DNA of 58,660 nt. Source: Cytophagia bacterium CHB2 (GTDB lineage: Bacteria > Zhuqueibacterota > Zhuqueibacteria > Zhuqueibacterales > Zhuqueibacteraceae). The notes under the pieces were generated by a model. The model ran no database searches, was not told where the DNA came from, and saw nothing but the letters and a program-made list of their open reading frames with translations. Location: assembly GCA_030263535.1 (NCBI GenBank), contig SZPB01000004.1:1-58660 (forward strand). Reading direction: 5' to 3'. Shown one piece after another: positions 44,139 through 53,154 of this stretch (position 1 is its first letter; each line of letters starts with the position of its first letter). The translations under genes and the position numbers were made by a program.

Positions 44139-44526
44139 TGAAATTTCTCAACATTTTTCAAATCTTGGAATTGCACAGACGTCTTCTTGATGAATTTGGA
44201 GGCATTTCCGGAGTGCGAGATTTTGGGGCCCTCGAATCTGCGCTTGCTCAACCGGAAATGACATTTGGAGGGGAAGGCTTATACCCCCCACGCTCATAGA
44301 CAAAGCAAGCGTGCTGGCATATTCACTCTGCATGAATCATCCGTTTATAGATGGCAACAAACGAGTCGCACACGGTGCAATGGAAATATTCCTTGTTCTC
44401 AATGGATTCGAGATCGACGCGGCTGTTCATGAACAGGAAGGACTTTTCCTCGATCTCGCCAGCGGCAAATTAAAGCGAGAAGATTTGGCAGACTGGCTTC
44501 AGAGAAGAATTGTACCATTATCATAA
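44138..44526 (+). pseudogene. Doc-type (death-on-curing, Fic-fold) toxin with a frameshift in a C6 tract
   Basis: From ATG 44138 the sequence encodes 'ILELHRRLLDEFGG', 'GVRDFGALESALAQPEMTFG' and 'GEGLYPP', then hits a stop just after a run of six C (44284-44289). The family continues in another frame with 'TLIDKASVLAYSLCMNHPF' and the Fic motif 'HPFIDGNKR', to 'LQRRIVPLS' at 44526. Four or seven C would restore the frame. Doc proteins phosphorylate elongation factor Tu. As written, no intact toxin is made, unless the tract slips. Confidence 0.85.
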
Positions 44527-44650
44527 AACTAAAGTCGAATGGCTAACGATTCCGAGTTCAACTTTTGGTTTCACTGCGCGGCGTGAGCGCGCTGGCGAAT
44601 TTATAAGCCGCGGCCAAGCCGTGTTTGTACATCAGCAAAATGAGATTTGG

Positions 44651-44716
44651 CAAAGCCTGACTTTCGCGTGACCGGTTTTTGAGCATCAAAGCGGCCTAGG
44701 CGAAAGTCAGGCTTTT
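44651..44716. repeat. Hairpin repeat, copy 2
   Basis: AAAGCCTGACTTTCGC (44652-44667) and GCGAAAGTCAGGCTTT (44700-44715) form a perfect 16-bp stem, followed by TTATTTTTAA. It is related to the copy at 43701-43767. It could end transcription from the Doc locus just before the lexA promoter. The rest of 44527-44746 shows no gene. Confidence 0.75.
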
Positions 44717-44746
44717 ATTTTTAACTGAAAAAACTCAAAAAATATC

Positions 44747-44786
44747 TTGACATTATGTTCACCAATGATTATAATGCCGGTGAACA
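44747..44786 (+). promoter_or_regulatory. Consensus promoter overlapped by a palindromic operator, upstream of lexA
   Basis: TTGACA (44747-44752), 17 bases, TATAAT (44770-44775): a perfect sigma-70-type promoter. TGTTCACC (44756-44763) and GGTGAACA (44779-44786) form a perfect inverted repeat flanking the -10 box, so a bound repressor would block it. LexA autoregulation is the obvious guess, although the 15-bp spacing is unlike the compact SOS boxes I know. The leader of ~195 nt before lexA contains a small CCGCCCGGACGG hairpin. Confidence 0.7.
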
Positions 44787-44979
44787 TTAAGGCACTCGCA
44801 TGAGCCAGTGGATAAAGTCATATTATCATTATTGCTCCACTCGTTAAACATGGCTCAACTGCGGAGCGGTGGTTAAAACGCGGAAGCCGGCGGCTTTAGT
44901 CTCGGTGATCGGATTGACAACGGTCCCGCCCGGACGGGATTGACTTGCCGCCGATGATTCCCAAACTTTGGAGCATGCC

Positions 44980-45603
44980 ATGAAAAAACTCACAGACAAG
45001 CAGAAACAGATTCTCGATCTGATCGCGCGTGACGTGAAGAAACGCGGCTTTCCGCCCACGATGCAAGAGCTGGCGGATAGTTTGGGCATTCGCTCGAAGA
45101 ACGCCATCTTCAAGCATCTCGCCGCTCTGGAGGCAAAAGGCTACATTGCCAAACACGGCGGCGGCGCAGCGCGCAGCATCACGGTGTTGCACCCGATGGG
45201 CCTGCCCAATCAAACGCACGCGGATAACGTGCCGGTGTTGGGCCGCATTGCTGCCGGCTTGCCGATTCTGGCGCAGGAGAATGTCGAGCGCTATGTGCCG
45301 GTGCCGGATTATCTCACCAGCGACGGCTCGGAATATTTTGCGCTGCGCGTGCAGGGCGATAGTATGATCGACGCCGGCATTTACGAAGGCGATCTCGTGA
45401 TCGTGCGCTCCACCAGCCAGGCGCGCAACGGCGACATCGTGGTGGCGCTTACCGGCGAAGAAGCTACAGTCAAGCGCTTCATCAACTCCGGTAATGAGAT
45501 GTTCCTGAAACCGGAAAATAACGCCTACGCCAACATTCCGTTGAATCAAGCCTGGTCGATTCAAGGCAAAGTCGTGGCGCTGATTCGCGAAAGCGTGAAT
45601 TGA
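44980..45603 (+). CDS. lexA: LexA repressor
   Basis: 207 aa from ATG 44980 (GGAG six bases upstream). An N-terminal winged helix ('LTDKQKQILDLIARDVKKRG', 'PPTMQELADSLGIRSKNAIF') binds the operator. The S24 self-cleaving domain has the cleavage site A92-G93 in 'RIAAGLPI', Ser128 in 'GDSMIDAG' and Lys165 in 'ATVKRF'. RecA-stimulated cleavage should induce the SOS genes. Length and all key residues are normal. A strong promoter with an overlapping palindrome lies upstream and may be its own control site. Confidence 0.97.
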   Translation: MKKLTDKQKQILDLIARDVKKRGFPPTMQELADSLGIRSKNAIFKHLAALEAKGYIAKHGGGAARSITVLHPMGLPNQTHADNVPVLGRIAAGLPILAQENVERYVPVPDYLTSDGSEYFALRVQGDSMIDAGIYEGDLVIVRSTSQARNGDIVVALTGEEATVKRFINSGNEMFLKPENNAYANIPLNQAWSIQGKVVALIRESVN

Positions 45604-46274
45604 AAAGAGTTTGTAGTAACGTTTGTAGTAGCGCCTTCAGGCGCTTGTCGTTATCGAGCATTGCGACCCTGAGGGTCGACAAACAGGCTGCCTTCGACAA
45701 GCTCAGGCAGCGTTGCATCACGCGGCCCTGAAGGGTCGACAACAAACACACTGCCTTCGACAAGCTCAGGCAGCGGTGCATTGCGGCCCTGAAGGGTCTA
45801 CTACAAACAAACCACTTTCCCTCCCTCCAAGTCCGGTGGCAAAGTAGATGGTAACGCTGCAATTCGCCCTTGCCTAGGAATGGCTGCCCTACTCGAGTTG
45901 CAGTGTGCTTCATTGAACCACGGCCTACTTTTGCTACCGGACGTGTTTTCTTCGCTTCCCCGCCCTGCGCGCCTGAATCTGGTATACTGTTACCCCAAAA
46001 AAATTATCCTTCCTCAGGATGTCATCCTGCAGGGATATTGTGAAATCGCAGGCAAATTGCCGAGCATTTCACCAGATTTGCCGGATTGACACTTCGAAGG
46101 CGTTACTCCTGCAAATTGCGGTTTGAGATAGGGGAACGCTATTTAATTCTGATGCTCTGGCTATAAAATTGATCCTATGATCACGCGGATCGCCGCAAAA
46201 GCTTGCTTGCATCTCTAGGCGATTTCTGTTATATTCGCACAGTTTTGAAAATTTAAGTAAAGGAAACAAAATTC
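45604..46274. other. Gene-free stretch with tandem palindromic repeats after lexA
   Basis: From 45621 there is a GTAGCGCCTTCAGGCGCTT unit. About two and a half copies of a 63-bp unit follow, each with 'CTGCCTTCGACAAGCTCAGG' starting an inverted CTGCCT/AGGCAG arm (45688-45712 and 45751-45775) and a GACCCTGAGGGTC-like palindrome. A CAGGATGTCATCCTG hairpin lies near 46015-46030. No gene is seen; AAAGGAAA before 46275 is the prfB ribosome site. Confidence 0.6.
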
Positions 46275-47421
46275 ATGCGTGACGATTTGCACACCAAACT
46301 CAAGGAATTGTCCCAACGGGTGGTATACCTGCGGGACAGTCTTTGAAATTCCCAAAAAAGAAAAAGAGATTGACGAACTCGAGAGGAAAAGCGCGGCCCC
46401 GGATTTTTGGAACGACAACGAAAAAGCGCAATTGACGATGCGTGACATCGCGATGCGGCGCGAGTGGGTGGCCGCGTGGAAAAGCGTTGACCGCAACCGC
46501 CAGGATGCCGGCGTCATGTTGGATTTGGCGGAAGAAGCCAATGACGAAAGCGTGTATCGCGAAGCCGAAACCGAAATCAATGATTTTGAAAAGGCGGTCG
46601 AGGCGCTGGAATTTCGCAACATGTTGTCGGGCGAACACGATCAAAATAACGCGATCATCACCCTGCATCCCGGCGCGGGCGGCACCGAGAGCCAGGATTG
46701 GACGCAGATGCTGTATCGCATGTATCTGCGCTGGATTGAGCGCAGCGGTTTTAAATATGAAGTGATCGATCTGCAAGCAGGCGACGAAGCGGGCTTGAAA
46801 GATGCGGCGATCGAAGTGACGGGCCCGTATGCGTATGGCTATCTCAAGGCCGAAGCGGGCGTGCATCGCCTGGTGCGCATCTCGCCGTTTGACGCCAACA
46901 AGCGCCGGCATACCTCATTTGCCTCAGTGTTTGTGTTGCCGGAAATCGACAACAACGTCGACATCAAAGTCGAAGAGAAGGATTTGCGCGTCGACACCTA
47001 CCGCGCGAGCGGCGCGGGCGGGCAGCATGTCAACAAAACCTCGTCCGCCGTGCGCATGACCCATATTCCGACGGGCATTGTGGTGCAATGCCAAAACGAG
47101 CGCAGCCAATTGCGCAACCGCGAAATGGCGATGAAGCTGTTGATGGCAAAGCTCTACCAGCTCAAGCTGGAACAGGATAAATCGAAGTTCAGTGATTTGG
47201 AAAAGAGCAAAAAAGATATCGCCTGGGGCAGTCAGATTCGCTCGTATGTGTTTCACCCATACAATTTGGTGAAAGATCATCGCACCGGCGTGAGCACGGG
47301 CAATGTGCAGGCCGTGATGGATGGTGATCTGGATGAATTCATTAAAGCGTATTTGATGGGGAAACGCTACAATAAGAAGGGCGGTGCTGACGTGATGGAA
47401 GAATTGGAAATCGAAGAATAG
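46275..47421 (+). CDS. prfB: Peptide chain release factor 2, with programmed +1 frameshift
   Basis: ATG 46275 opens a 23-codon frame ('MRDDLHTKLKELSQRVVYLR') that stops at TGA 46344-46346. Translation must slip +1 at CTT-TGA to continue as 'EIPKKEKEIDELERK', 'PDFWND' and onward to 47421. The catalytic 'GAGGQHVNK' loop and the downstream 'KLYQLKLEQDKS' region are intact. RF2 reads UAA and UGA; the in-frame UGA makes synthesis depend on RF2 level. The joined coding sequence is 46275-46343 plus 46345-47421. Confidence 0.96.
46341..46347 (+). promoter_or_regulatory. RF2 recoding site
   Basis: CTTTGAA: Leu codon CTT followed by the in-frame stop TGA. A G-rich 'GCGGGAC' lies a few bases upstream (46331-46337), where the stimulatory Shine-Dalgarno-like element belongs. 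The base after TGA is A; most bacterial prfB sites have C. Confidence 0.9.
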
Positions 47422-48681
47422 TTGTGCGCGTGGAGATTGTTGACAATAGATCATCTCTCAGACATCACCGCGGCATATGATTACCCGCAAAGCGAAAGGC
47501 TTGTGACGGGCGATCTGCCTCCTCAACCTGCCGGCCATGCCGCGGCTGCAACTTCCCCAAGCGAAACTCTTGCGATTCGACGGCCTACCGTTGCGGCTGT
47601 TGATCTCGCCGCGATTGCGGGCAATGTGCGGCGCATTTGCGACCGGGTCTTTCCCGCCGAAGTGATGGCGGTGGTGAAAGCCGACGGTTATGGACACGGC
47701 GCGGCACCGGCGGCGCATACGGCTCTCGCGGCAGGCGCATCGCAACTGGGCGTGGCTCTGCTCGAAGAAGGCGTCGCATTACGGCGCGAGGGTTTGCGCG
47801 CGCCGATTCTCGTGCTGGGAGGATTGTTTGAAGATCAAATCGAAGCCTTTCTCGCGCATGATTTGATGATGACGGTTTATGAGCCGAAGCTGGCGGAATT
47901 GATTGCAAGGCGGGCAACGGCGTTGGGCAGAGTTGCGCGGGTGCATGTGAAAATCGATACCGGCATGGGACGCGTGGGCGCGATCGGCGACCCGCTTGAA
48001 TTCATTGCCCATCTCGCGCAACTTCACGGCCTGGAATTAGCCGGCATTTATACCCATTTTGCAACGAGTGACGAGTTCGATAAAACCTATGCCCGCCAGC
48101 AACTCGGGAATTTCCGCGCGCTGGTGCAGCGTTTGAGAGAACGCGGCGTTGCGTTTGCGTATGCACATGCCGCCAACAGTGGCGCGATTTTGGATATGCC
48201 TGAGTCGTATTTCAATCTCGTGCGCGCCGGCGTGATGATGTACGGCTATTATCCCAGCCGGGAAACAACGGAATCCATTGCGCTGCAACCGGCGATGACG
48301 CTGCGTTCGCGCATTCTGCACGTCAAGCGGGTGCCGGAAAATTTCTATGTGAGCTACGGCAGAACTTTTCGAACCGGCAAGCCGTCTTTGCTGGCAACGA
48401 TTCCGCTGGGTTATGCCGATGGTTTTTCGCGGCGATTTTCGAATAACATGCACGTGTTGGTGCGCGGCCGAAAAAAGCCGGTGGTCGGGCGCGTGTGCAT
48501 GGATCAAATCGTCGTTGATTTGGGAGATGATTCCGGCGCGGCGCGCGGCGAGGAGGTCGTTCTGCTCGGCAAACAAGGCCAGGAAGAGATCACGATCTAT
48601 GATTGGTGCGAAAAATTGGAGACGATTCCGTATGAAGTGACATGCAGCATATCGAAGCGGGTGCCGAGAGTGTATGAATAG
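47422..48681 (+). CDS. alr: Alanine racemase
   Basis: Makes D-alanine for peptidoglycan by PLP-dependent racemisation. The PLP lysine is in 'AVVKADGYGHGA' and the opposing Tyr in 'YVSYGRTFRTG', with 'VHVKIDTGMGRVG' and 'GRVCMDQIVVDLG' also present. Normal core length. The start is unclear: there is no ATG early on, and TTG 47422 (directly after the prfB stop) or TTG 47440 are candidates. The first ~55 residues before 'TVAAVDLAAIAGNVRRI' are an unusual low-homology extension. Likely cotranscribed with prfB. Confidence 0.95.
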   Translation: MCAWRLLTIDHLSDITAAYDYPQSERLVTGDLPPQPAGHAAAATSPSETLAIRRPTVAAVDLAAIAGNVRRICDRVFPAEVMAVVKADGYGHGAAPAAHTALAAGASQLGVALLEEGVALRREGLRAPILVLGGLFEDQIEAFLAHDLMMTVYEPKLAELIARRATALGRVARVHVKIDTGMGRVGAIGDPLEFIAHLAQLHGLELAGIYTHFATSDEFDKTYARQQLGNFRALVQRLRERGVAFAYAHAANSGAILDMPESYFNLVRAGVMMYGYYPSRETTESIALQPAMTLRSRILHVKRVPENFYVSYGRTFRTGKPSLLATIPLGYADGFSRRFSNNMHVLVRGRKKPVVGRVCMDQIVVDLGDDSGAARGEEVVLLGKQGQEEITIYDWCEKLETIPYEVTCSISKRVPRVYE

Positions 48682-48688
48682 CCTTTGA

Positions 48689-49027
<339 letters not shown>

Positions 49028-49040
49028 GAAATCAATATCG

Positions 49041-50582
49041 ATGAAAGATACCAAAGAAAAAGACAATCTTGAATCGGATAAACAGAACGCGGAAGATTTG
49101 AGTACGGTTCTACGCGCGCGGCGCGAAAAATTCGAGCACATCAAGGCGCTGGGCATTGACCCCTATCCGCATGAATTTCAGCGCAGCCATCTGGCGGAAG
49201 CAATCAAACAGAAATTCGATGCGCTCGCCGAAAAAGAGGTGACGATCGCGGGCCGCATCATGTCCATGCGCCCGATGGGCAAGGCCAGCTTCGGCCATAT
49301 TGAAGATGCCAGCGGCCGCATTCAGTTCTATCTCAAGCAAGATCTCATCGGCGAAGAGAATTACCGGCTCGTGCCGCTGCTCGATCTCGGTGACTTTATC
49401 GGCGTCGCCGGCAAAGTCGTGAAAACCCGCACCGGCGAGATCACCGTGCAAGCCAGCTCGCTCAAGCTGCTCTCGAAAACCCTGCGCCCGCTGCCGATTG
49501 CCAAGGAAAAAGTGACCGACGGCGAGCGTGTGGTTTATGATGCGCTGGCCGACAAAGAATTCCGCTATCGCCAGCGTTATGCAGATTTGGCGGTGAATCC
49601 GCAAGTGCGCGAGGTGTTTATCAAGCGCAGCCGCATCATCGCGAGCATGCGCGAATATCTCACCGGCCGCGGTTATCTCGAGGTCGAGACGCCGATTTTG
49701 CAACCGCTGTACGGCGGCGCCTCCGCGCGCCCGTTCACAACGCATCACAACGCGCTTGATATCGAATTGTATTTGCGCATCGCCAATGAACTTTATTTGA
49801 AACGCCTTATTGTCGGCGGCTTCGATGGCGTGTTCGAATTCGCAAAGGATTTTCGCAACGAGGGCATGGATCGTTTTCATAATCCCGAATTCACCATGAT
49901 GGAAGTGTATATCGCCTATCAGGATTATCATTTCATGGCGAATTTGGTGGAGGAGATGTTCTGTAAAGTTGTGCAGGATTTGACCGGCGGCTACAAGATC
50001 ACTTATCAAGGCCAGGAAATTGATCTAACTCCGCCGTGGCCGCGCGTGCCGTTGTTGGAGGCAATTGAGCAAGAGACGGGTTTTAATCTCTTCGGCAAAA
50101 GTGTGAGTGAGCTGCGCCAAATCGCGCAAAAGCTGCATGTCGATATCGATCCCACAATGGGCGAAGGCAAAATCATTGACACGATTTTCGGTGAAAAAGT
50201 CGAGCCAAAGTTGATTCAGCCAGTTTTCATCACCGATTATCCCGTCTCGCTTTCGCCGTTGGCAAAACGCCATCGCAGCAAGCCCGGCCTGGTCGAACGT
50301 TTCGAGCCGTTCCTCGCCGGCAAAGAAGTCGGCAATGCTTTCACGGAATTGAATGATCCTCTCGATCAGCGCGAACGCTTTTTGGAGCAAAAGAAATTGC
50401 TCGAAGCCGGCGATGACGAGGCGCAGCAGCTTGATGAAGATTTCCTGCGCGCGCTGGAATACGGCATGCCGCCGACCACGGGCCTGGGCGTGGGCATCGA
50501 TCGTTTGGTGATGATCTTGACGGATCAGCCTTCGATTCGAGATGTGCTGCTGTTTCCGCAGATGCGGCCGGAGAGTTCCTGA
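49041..50582 (+). CDS. lysS: Lysyl-tRNA synthetase, class II
   Basis: 513 aa from ATG 49041 ('MKDTKEKDNLES'). An OB-fold anticodon-binding domain ('VTIAGRIMSMRPMGKASFGH') is followed by the class II catalytic domain: motif 1 around 'GYLEVETPILQPLYGGASAR', motif 2 'KDFRNEGMDRFHNPEFTMME', and motif 3 'GLGVGIDRLVMILTD'. It charges tRNA-Lys in the cytoplasm. The length is typical. It is followed by the Lol exporter genes on the same strand. Confidence 0.97.
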   Translation: MKDTKEKDNLESDKQNAEDLSTVLRARREKFEHIKALGIDPYPHEFQRSHLAEAIKQKFDALAEKEVTIAGRIMSMRPMGKASFGHIEDASGRIQFYLKQDLIGEENYRLVPLLDLGDFIGVAGKVVKTRTGEITVQASSLKLLSKTLRPLPIAKEKVTDGERVVYDALADKEFRYRQRYADLAVNPQVREVFIKRSRIIASMREYLTGRGYLEVETPILQPLYGGASARPFTTHHNALDIELYLRIANELYLKRLIVGGFDGVFEFAKDFRNEGMDRFHNPEFTMMEVYIAYQDYHFMANLVEEMFCKVVQDLTGGYKITYQGQEIDLTPPWPRVPLLEAIEQETGFNLFGKSVSELRQIAQKLHVDIDPTMGEGKIIDTIFGEKVEPKLIQPVFITDYPVSLSPLAKRHRSKPGLVERFEPFLAGKEVGNAFTELNDPLDQRERFLEQKKLLEAGDDEAQQLDEDFLRALEYGMPPTTGLGVGIDRLVMILTDQPSIRDVLLFPQMRPESS

Positions 50583-50650
50583 AAATAATAATCGAAAAGT
50601 CCAAGTTGAAATGAAGTTCGACGGCAATATTTATTTTTAACTCTGAAATT

Positions 50651-51898
50651 ATGTTTTATGAACTTTTTATCGCGAAGCGCTATTTGCGCTCGAAGCGGCA
50701 GGTCAAATTCATTTCGTTGATTACATACATTTCGATTGCCGGCGTGGCCATTGGCACGGCGGCGCTGGTGATTGTTTTGTCCGTGATGAATGGCTTCGAG
50801 AGTGAAGTGCGCTCGCGCATCATTGGCTTTGATGCTCACATCAAAGTCAAAACATTTCATGACAAAGGCCTGGACGACTATCGCGCTGTCGCCGAAAAAA
50901 TTCGGGGCGTGCCACACATTGTTGCTGCCTCGCCTTACATTTTCAACAAAGGGTTGATCCTTTCAAACGGCCAGGATCGGAAAGAAGGCGTGATTGTCAA
51001 GGGCATCGATCCGCAGCGTGAATCGCAAGTCACCGATCTCGTCAAGAATGTCAACTACGGCACGCTCAATCTCGGCATGATTGAAAAAGAAGGCGAACGG
51101 CCGTTGCCGGGGATTTTGCTCGGCTACTCGCTGGCCGATCGTCTGGTCGTCGGCTTGGGCGACAAAGTGACGTTGCTCTCGGCTGCGGGTTTGAACCTGA
51201 GCGGCATGGGCGCGATGCCGCGCGCCGTGCAGTTTCGGGTTGCCGGTTATTTTGAAACCGGTATTTTCGAATACGATTCGAATTGCGCTTTCATCGGCAT
51301 TCCCGAGGCGCAAAAGCTGTTCGAAATGGGAAATAAGGTCACGGGCTTGCAGCTCAAGCTGAATGATATGAATCGGGCGGACGAGGTGGCGTCGTTAATC
51401 GAGGCCAGGCTCCAATATCCCTACAACACCGAAACCTGGTTTCAAGTCAATAAAAATTTGTTTTCATGGATGCAATTCGAAAAGTGGATTGCGTTCATCA
51501 TTCTCTCGTTGATCATCATCGTTGCTGCATTCAACATCGTCAGCACCTTGATCATGGTCGTGCTGGAGAAAACCAAGGAAATCGGCATTCTCAAGAGCAT
51601 GGGCGCGAGCAACCAAAGTGTGATGCGCATTTTTGTGTTGCAAGGGATCGTGGCCGGCGTGGTGGGCACGGCCATCGGCCTGGCGTTGGGATATCTATTG
51701 TGTTGGAGCCAGCTCAAATGGCAATTTTTTTCGCTGCCGGCTGACGTTTACATCATCAGCGCGTTGCCGATTTTGATGCGGCCATTTGATTTCATCGCGG
51801 TGGGTTTGGCGGCGATATTTTTGTCGTTCATCGCAACGGTTTATCCCGCGCTGCGCGCCGCCCAGCTTGATCCCGTGCAAGCCATACGCTATGAGTAA
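50651..51898 (+). CDS. Lipoprotein-releasing ABC transporter permease (LolC/LolE type)
   Basis: 415 aa. An N-terminal 'FIAKRYLRSKRQVKFISLIT' lead and first helix ('IAGVAIGTAALVIVLSVMNG') are followed by a ~230-residue periplasmic MacB_PCD-like domain. Three FtsX-type helices follow ('WIAFIILSLIIIVAAFNIVS', 'IFVLQGIVAGVVGTAIGLAL', 'FIAVGLAAIFLSFIATVYPA'). With the ATPase encoded 5 bp downstream it should extract mature lipoproteins from the inner membrane. A single permease gene suggests a homodimeric LolCE-like (LolF) arrangement. It supports a two-membrane envelope. Confidence 0.93.
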   Translation: MFYELFIAKRYLRSKRQVKFISLITYISIAGVAIGTAALVIVLSVMNGFESEVRSRIIGFDAHIKVKTFHDKGLDDYRAVAEKIRGVPHIVAASPYIFNKGLILSNGQDRKEGVIVKGIDPQRESQVTDLVKNVNYGTLNLGMIEKEGERPLPGILLGYSLADRLVVGLGDKVTLLSAAGLNLSGMGAMPRAVQFRVAGYFETGIFEYDSNCAFIGIPEAQKLFEMGNKVTGLQLKLNDMNRADEVASLIEARLQYPYNTETWFQVNKNLFSWMQFEKWIAFIILSLIIIVAAFNIVSTLIMVVLEKTKEIGILKSMGASNQSVMRIFVLQGIVAGVVGTAIGLALGYLLCWSQLKWQFFSLPADVYIISALPILMRPFDFIAVGLAAIFLSFIATVYPALRAAQLDPVQAIRYE

Positions 51899-51903
51899 AT
51901 GAT

Positions 51904-52602
51904 ATGCCCGTAAAACCGCCCATCATCATCACCAAGAATTTGTGCAAATCCTATCCTTCGGCAACCGGCACGTTGGAAGTACTCAAAGGCATCGACCTCA
52001 GCGTTTACGCCGGCGAGATCATTGCCGTGGTCGGCGCTTCCGGCGTGGGCAAGAGCACGTTTTTGCATTTATTGGGCGCGTTGGATCGCCCGACGCAGGG
52101 CGAAGTGATCATCGGCGATACGCCGCTGGCCAAATTGAACGATCGCCAGCTCGCGTATTTTCGCAATCAATTTATTGGTTTTGTCTTTCAATTTCATCAT
52201 CTTCTGCCGGAGTTCACTGCGCTGGAGAATGTATTGATTCCAGCGATGATCGCCGGGCGCAATGGCCAGGCGTTGCGCCAGCGCGCTCAACAATTGTTGC
52301 AAGATGTCGGCGTCGCGCAGCGCATGAGTCATCGCCCCGGGCAGCTTTCGGGCGGCGAACAACAGCGCGTTGCCGTGGCGCGCGCATTGATGAACGAGCC
52401 GCAAGTGGTGCTCGCCGATGAGCCCTCCGGCAATTTGGATCGTCTCTCAAGTGAGAGCCTGCATCAATTGTTGTGGGATTTGAGCCGGCGCGATCAACGC
52501 ACGTTTATCATTGTGACGCACAATCTCTCGCTCGCCGAACGCGCGGACCGGGTGGTTGAATTGTTTGACGGGCAGATTAAGAAAATACACGTGAACCGCT
52601 AG
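51904..52602 (+). CDS. lolD: Lipoprotein-releasing ABC transporter ATPase (LolD type)
   Basis: 232 aa. It has Walker A 'GASGVGKST', Q-loop '[19 protein letters not shown]' (the '[10 protein letters not shown]' wording is characteristic of LolD), signature '[15 protein letters not shown]', Walker B '[12 protein letters not shown]' and the H-loop '[14 protein letters not shown]'. It powers lipoprotein release together with the permease encoded immediately upstream. Cytoplasmic face of the inner membrane. Confidence 0.95.
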   Translation: MPVKPPIIITKNLCKSYPSATGTLEVLKGIDLSVYAGEIIAVVGASGVGKSTFLHLLGALDRPTQGEVIIGDTPLAKLNDRQLAYFRNQFIGFVFQFHHLLPEFTALENVLIPAMIAGRNGQALRQRAQQLLQDVGVAQRMSHRPGQLSGGEQQRVAVARALMNEPQVVLADEPSGNLDRLSSESLHQLLWDLSRRDQRTFIIVTHNLSLAERADRVVELFDGQIKKIHVNR

Positions 52603-52617
52603 GAAAACATATTTCTC

Positions 52618-53154
52618 ATGCTCTGCCAAATTTGCCAGAAAAACAAAGCCAGCGTGCGCATGAAGCAAGTCGTGAACGGCAAGAAGAGTGAGTTCTTCCT
52701 GTGCCAGGCATGCGCGCAACACAAGGGCATGCCGGATCCGCTGGCCGATCTTCCGGAAGTTTTCGGAAAGATCGTCGCCAACATTTTGGGTGAAGAACTT
52801 GCCAAGATTGGCGGCGGGAAAAAGAAATCGAAACGCACGCAACAAAAGCGTTGTGAGCGCTGCGGCATTTCACTGGCTGATTTCGAGCGCAAGGGATTGC
52901 TCGGCTGCGCCGACTGCTACCGCGCGTTTGAAAATGAAATCAAGCTGCTGTTGCGCCGCATTCACGGCAGCAATCATCACACGGGCCGGCGGCCGCTTGC
53001 CCATCGCCGCAAGCCGGCAAAAAACGTGGTGTCGCTGCGCAAAGAATTGGAGCGCGCGATCGGCCAGCAACAGTTCGAGCGCGCGGCAGAATTGCGCGAC
53101 TTGATTCGCGCCGCCGAACAAACCGCCGGCTCGTCGGGGAAGCGAAAATCATGA
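52618..53154 (+). CDS. mcsA: McsA-like zinc-finger/UVR protein
   Basis: 178 aa. It has four CxxC zinc motifs ('MLCQICQ', 'FLCQACA', 'KRCERCG', 'LGCADC') and a C-terminal UVR motif ('LRKELERAIGQQQFERAAEL'). McsA binds and stimulates the protein-arginine kinase McsB, whose gene begins within its last codons (ATGA overlap), and works with ClpC in protein quality control. Clear by sequence and context. Confidence 0.95.
   Translation: MLCQICQKNKASVRMKQVVNGKKSEFFLCQACAQHKGMPDPLADLPEVFGKIVANILGEELAKIGGGKKKSKRTQQKRCERCGISLADFERKGLLGCADCYRAFENEIKLLLRRIHGSNHHTGRRPLAHRRKPAKNVVSLRKELERAIGQQQFERAAELRDLIRAAEQTAGSSGKRKS

Noticed and set aside
44800-44847. 15-codon leader ORF upstream of lexA
   Set aside because: No ribosome site and no regulatory codon run; chance ORFs of this size are common.
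45880-46089. 69-aa plus-strand ORF before prfB
   Set aside because: No ribosome site or recognisable sequence; it overlaps a palindromic repeat.
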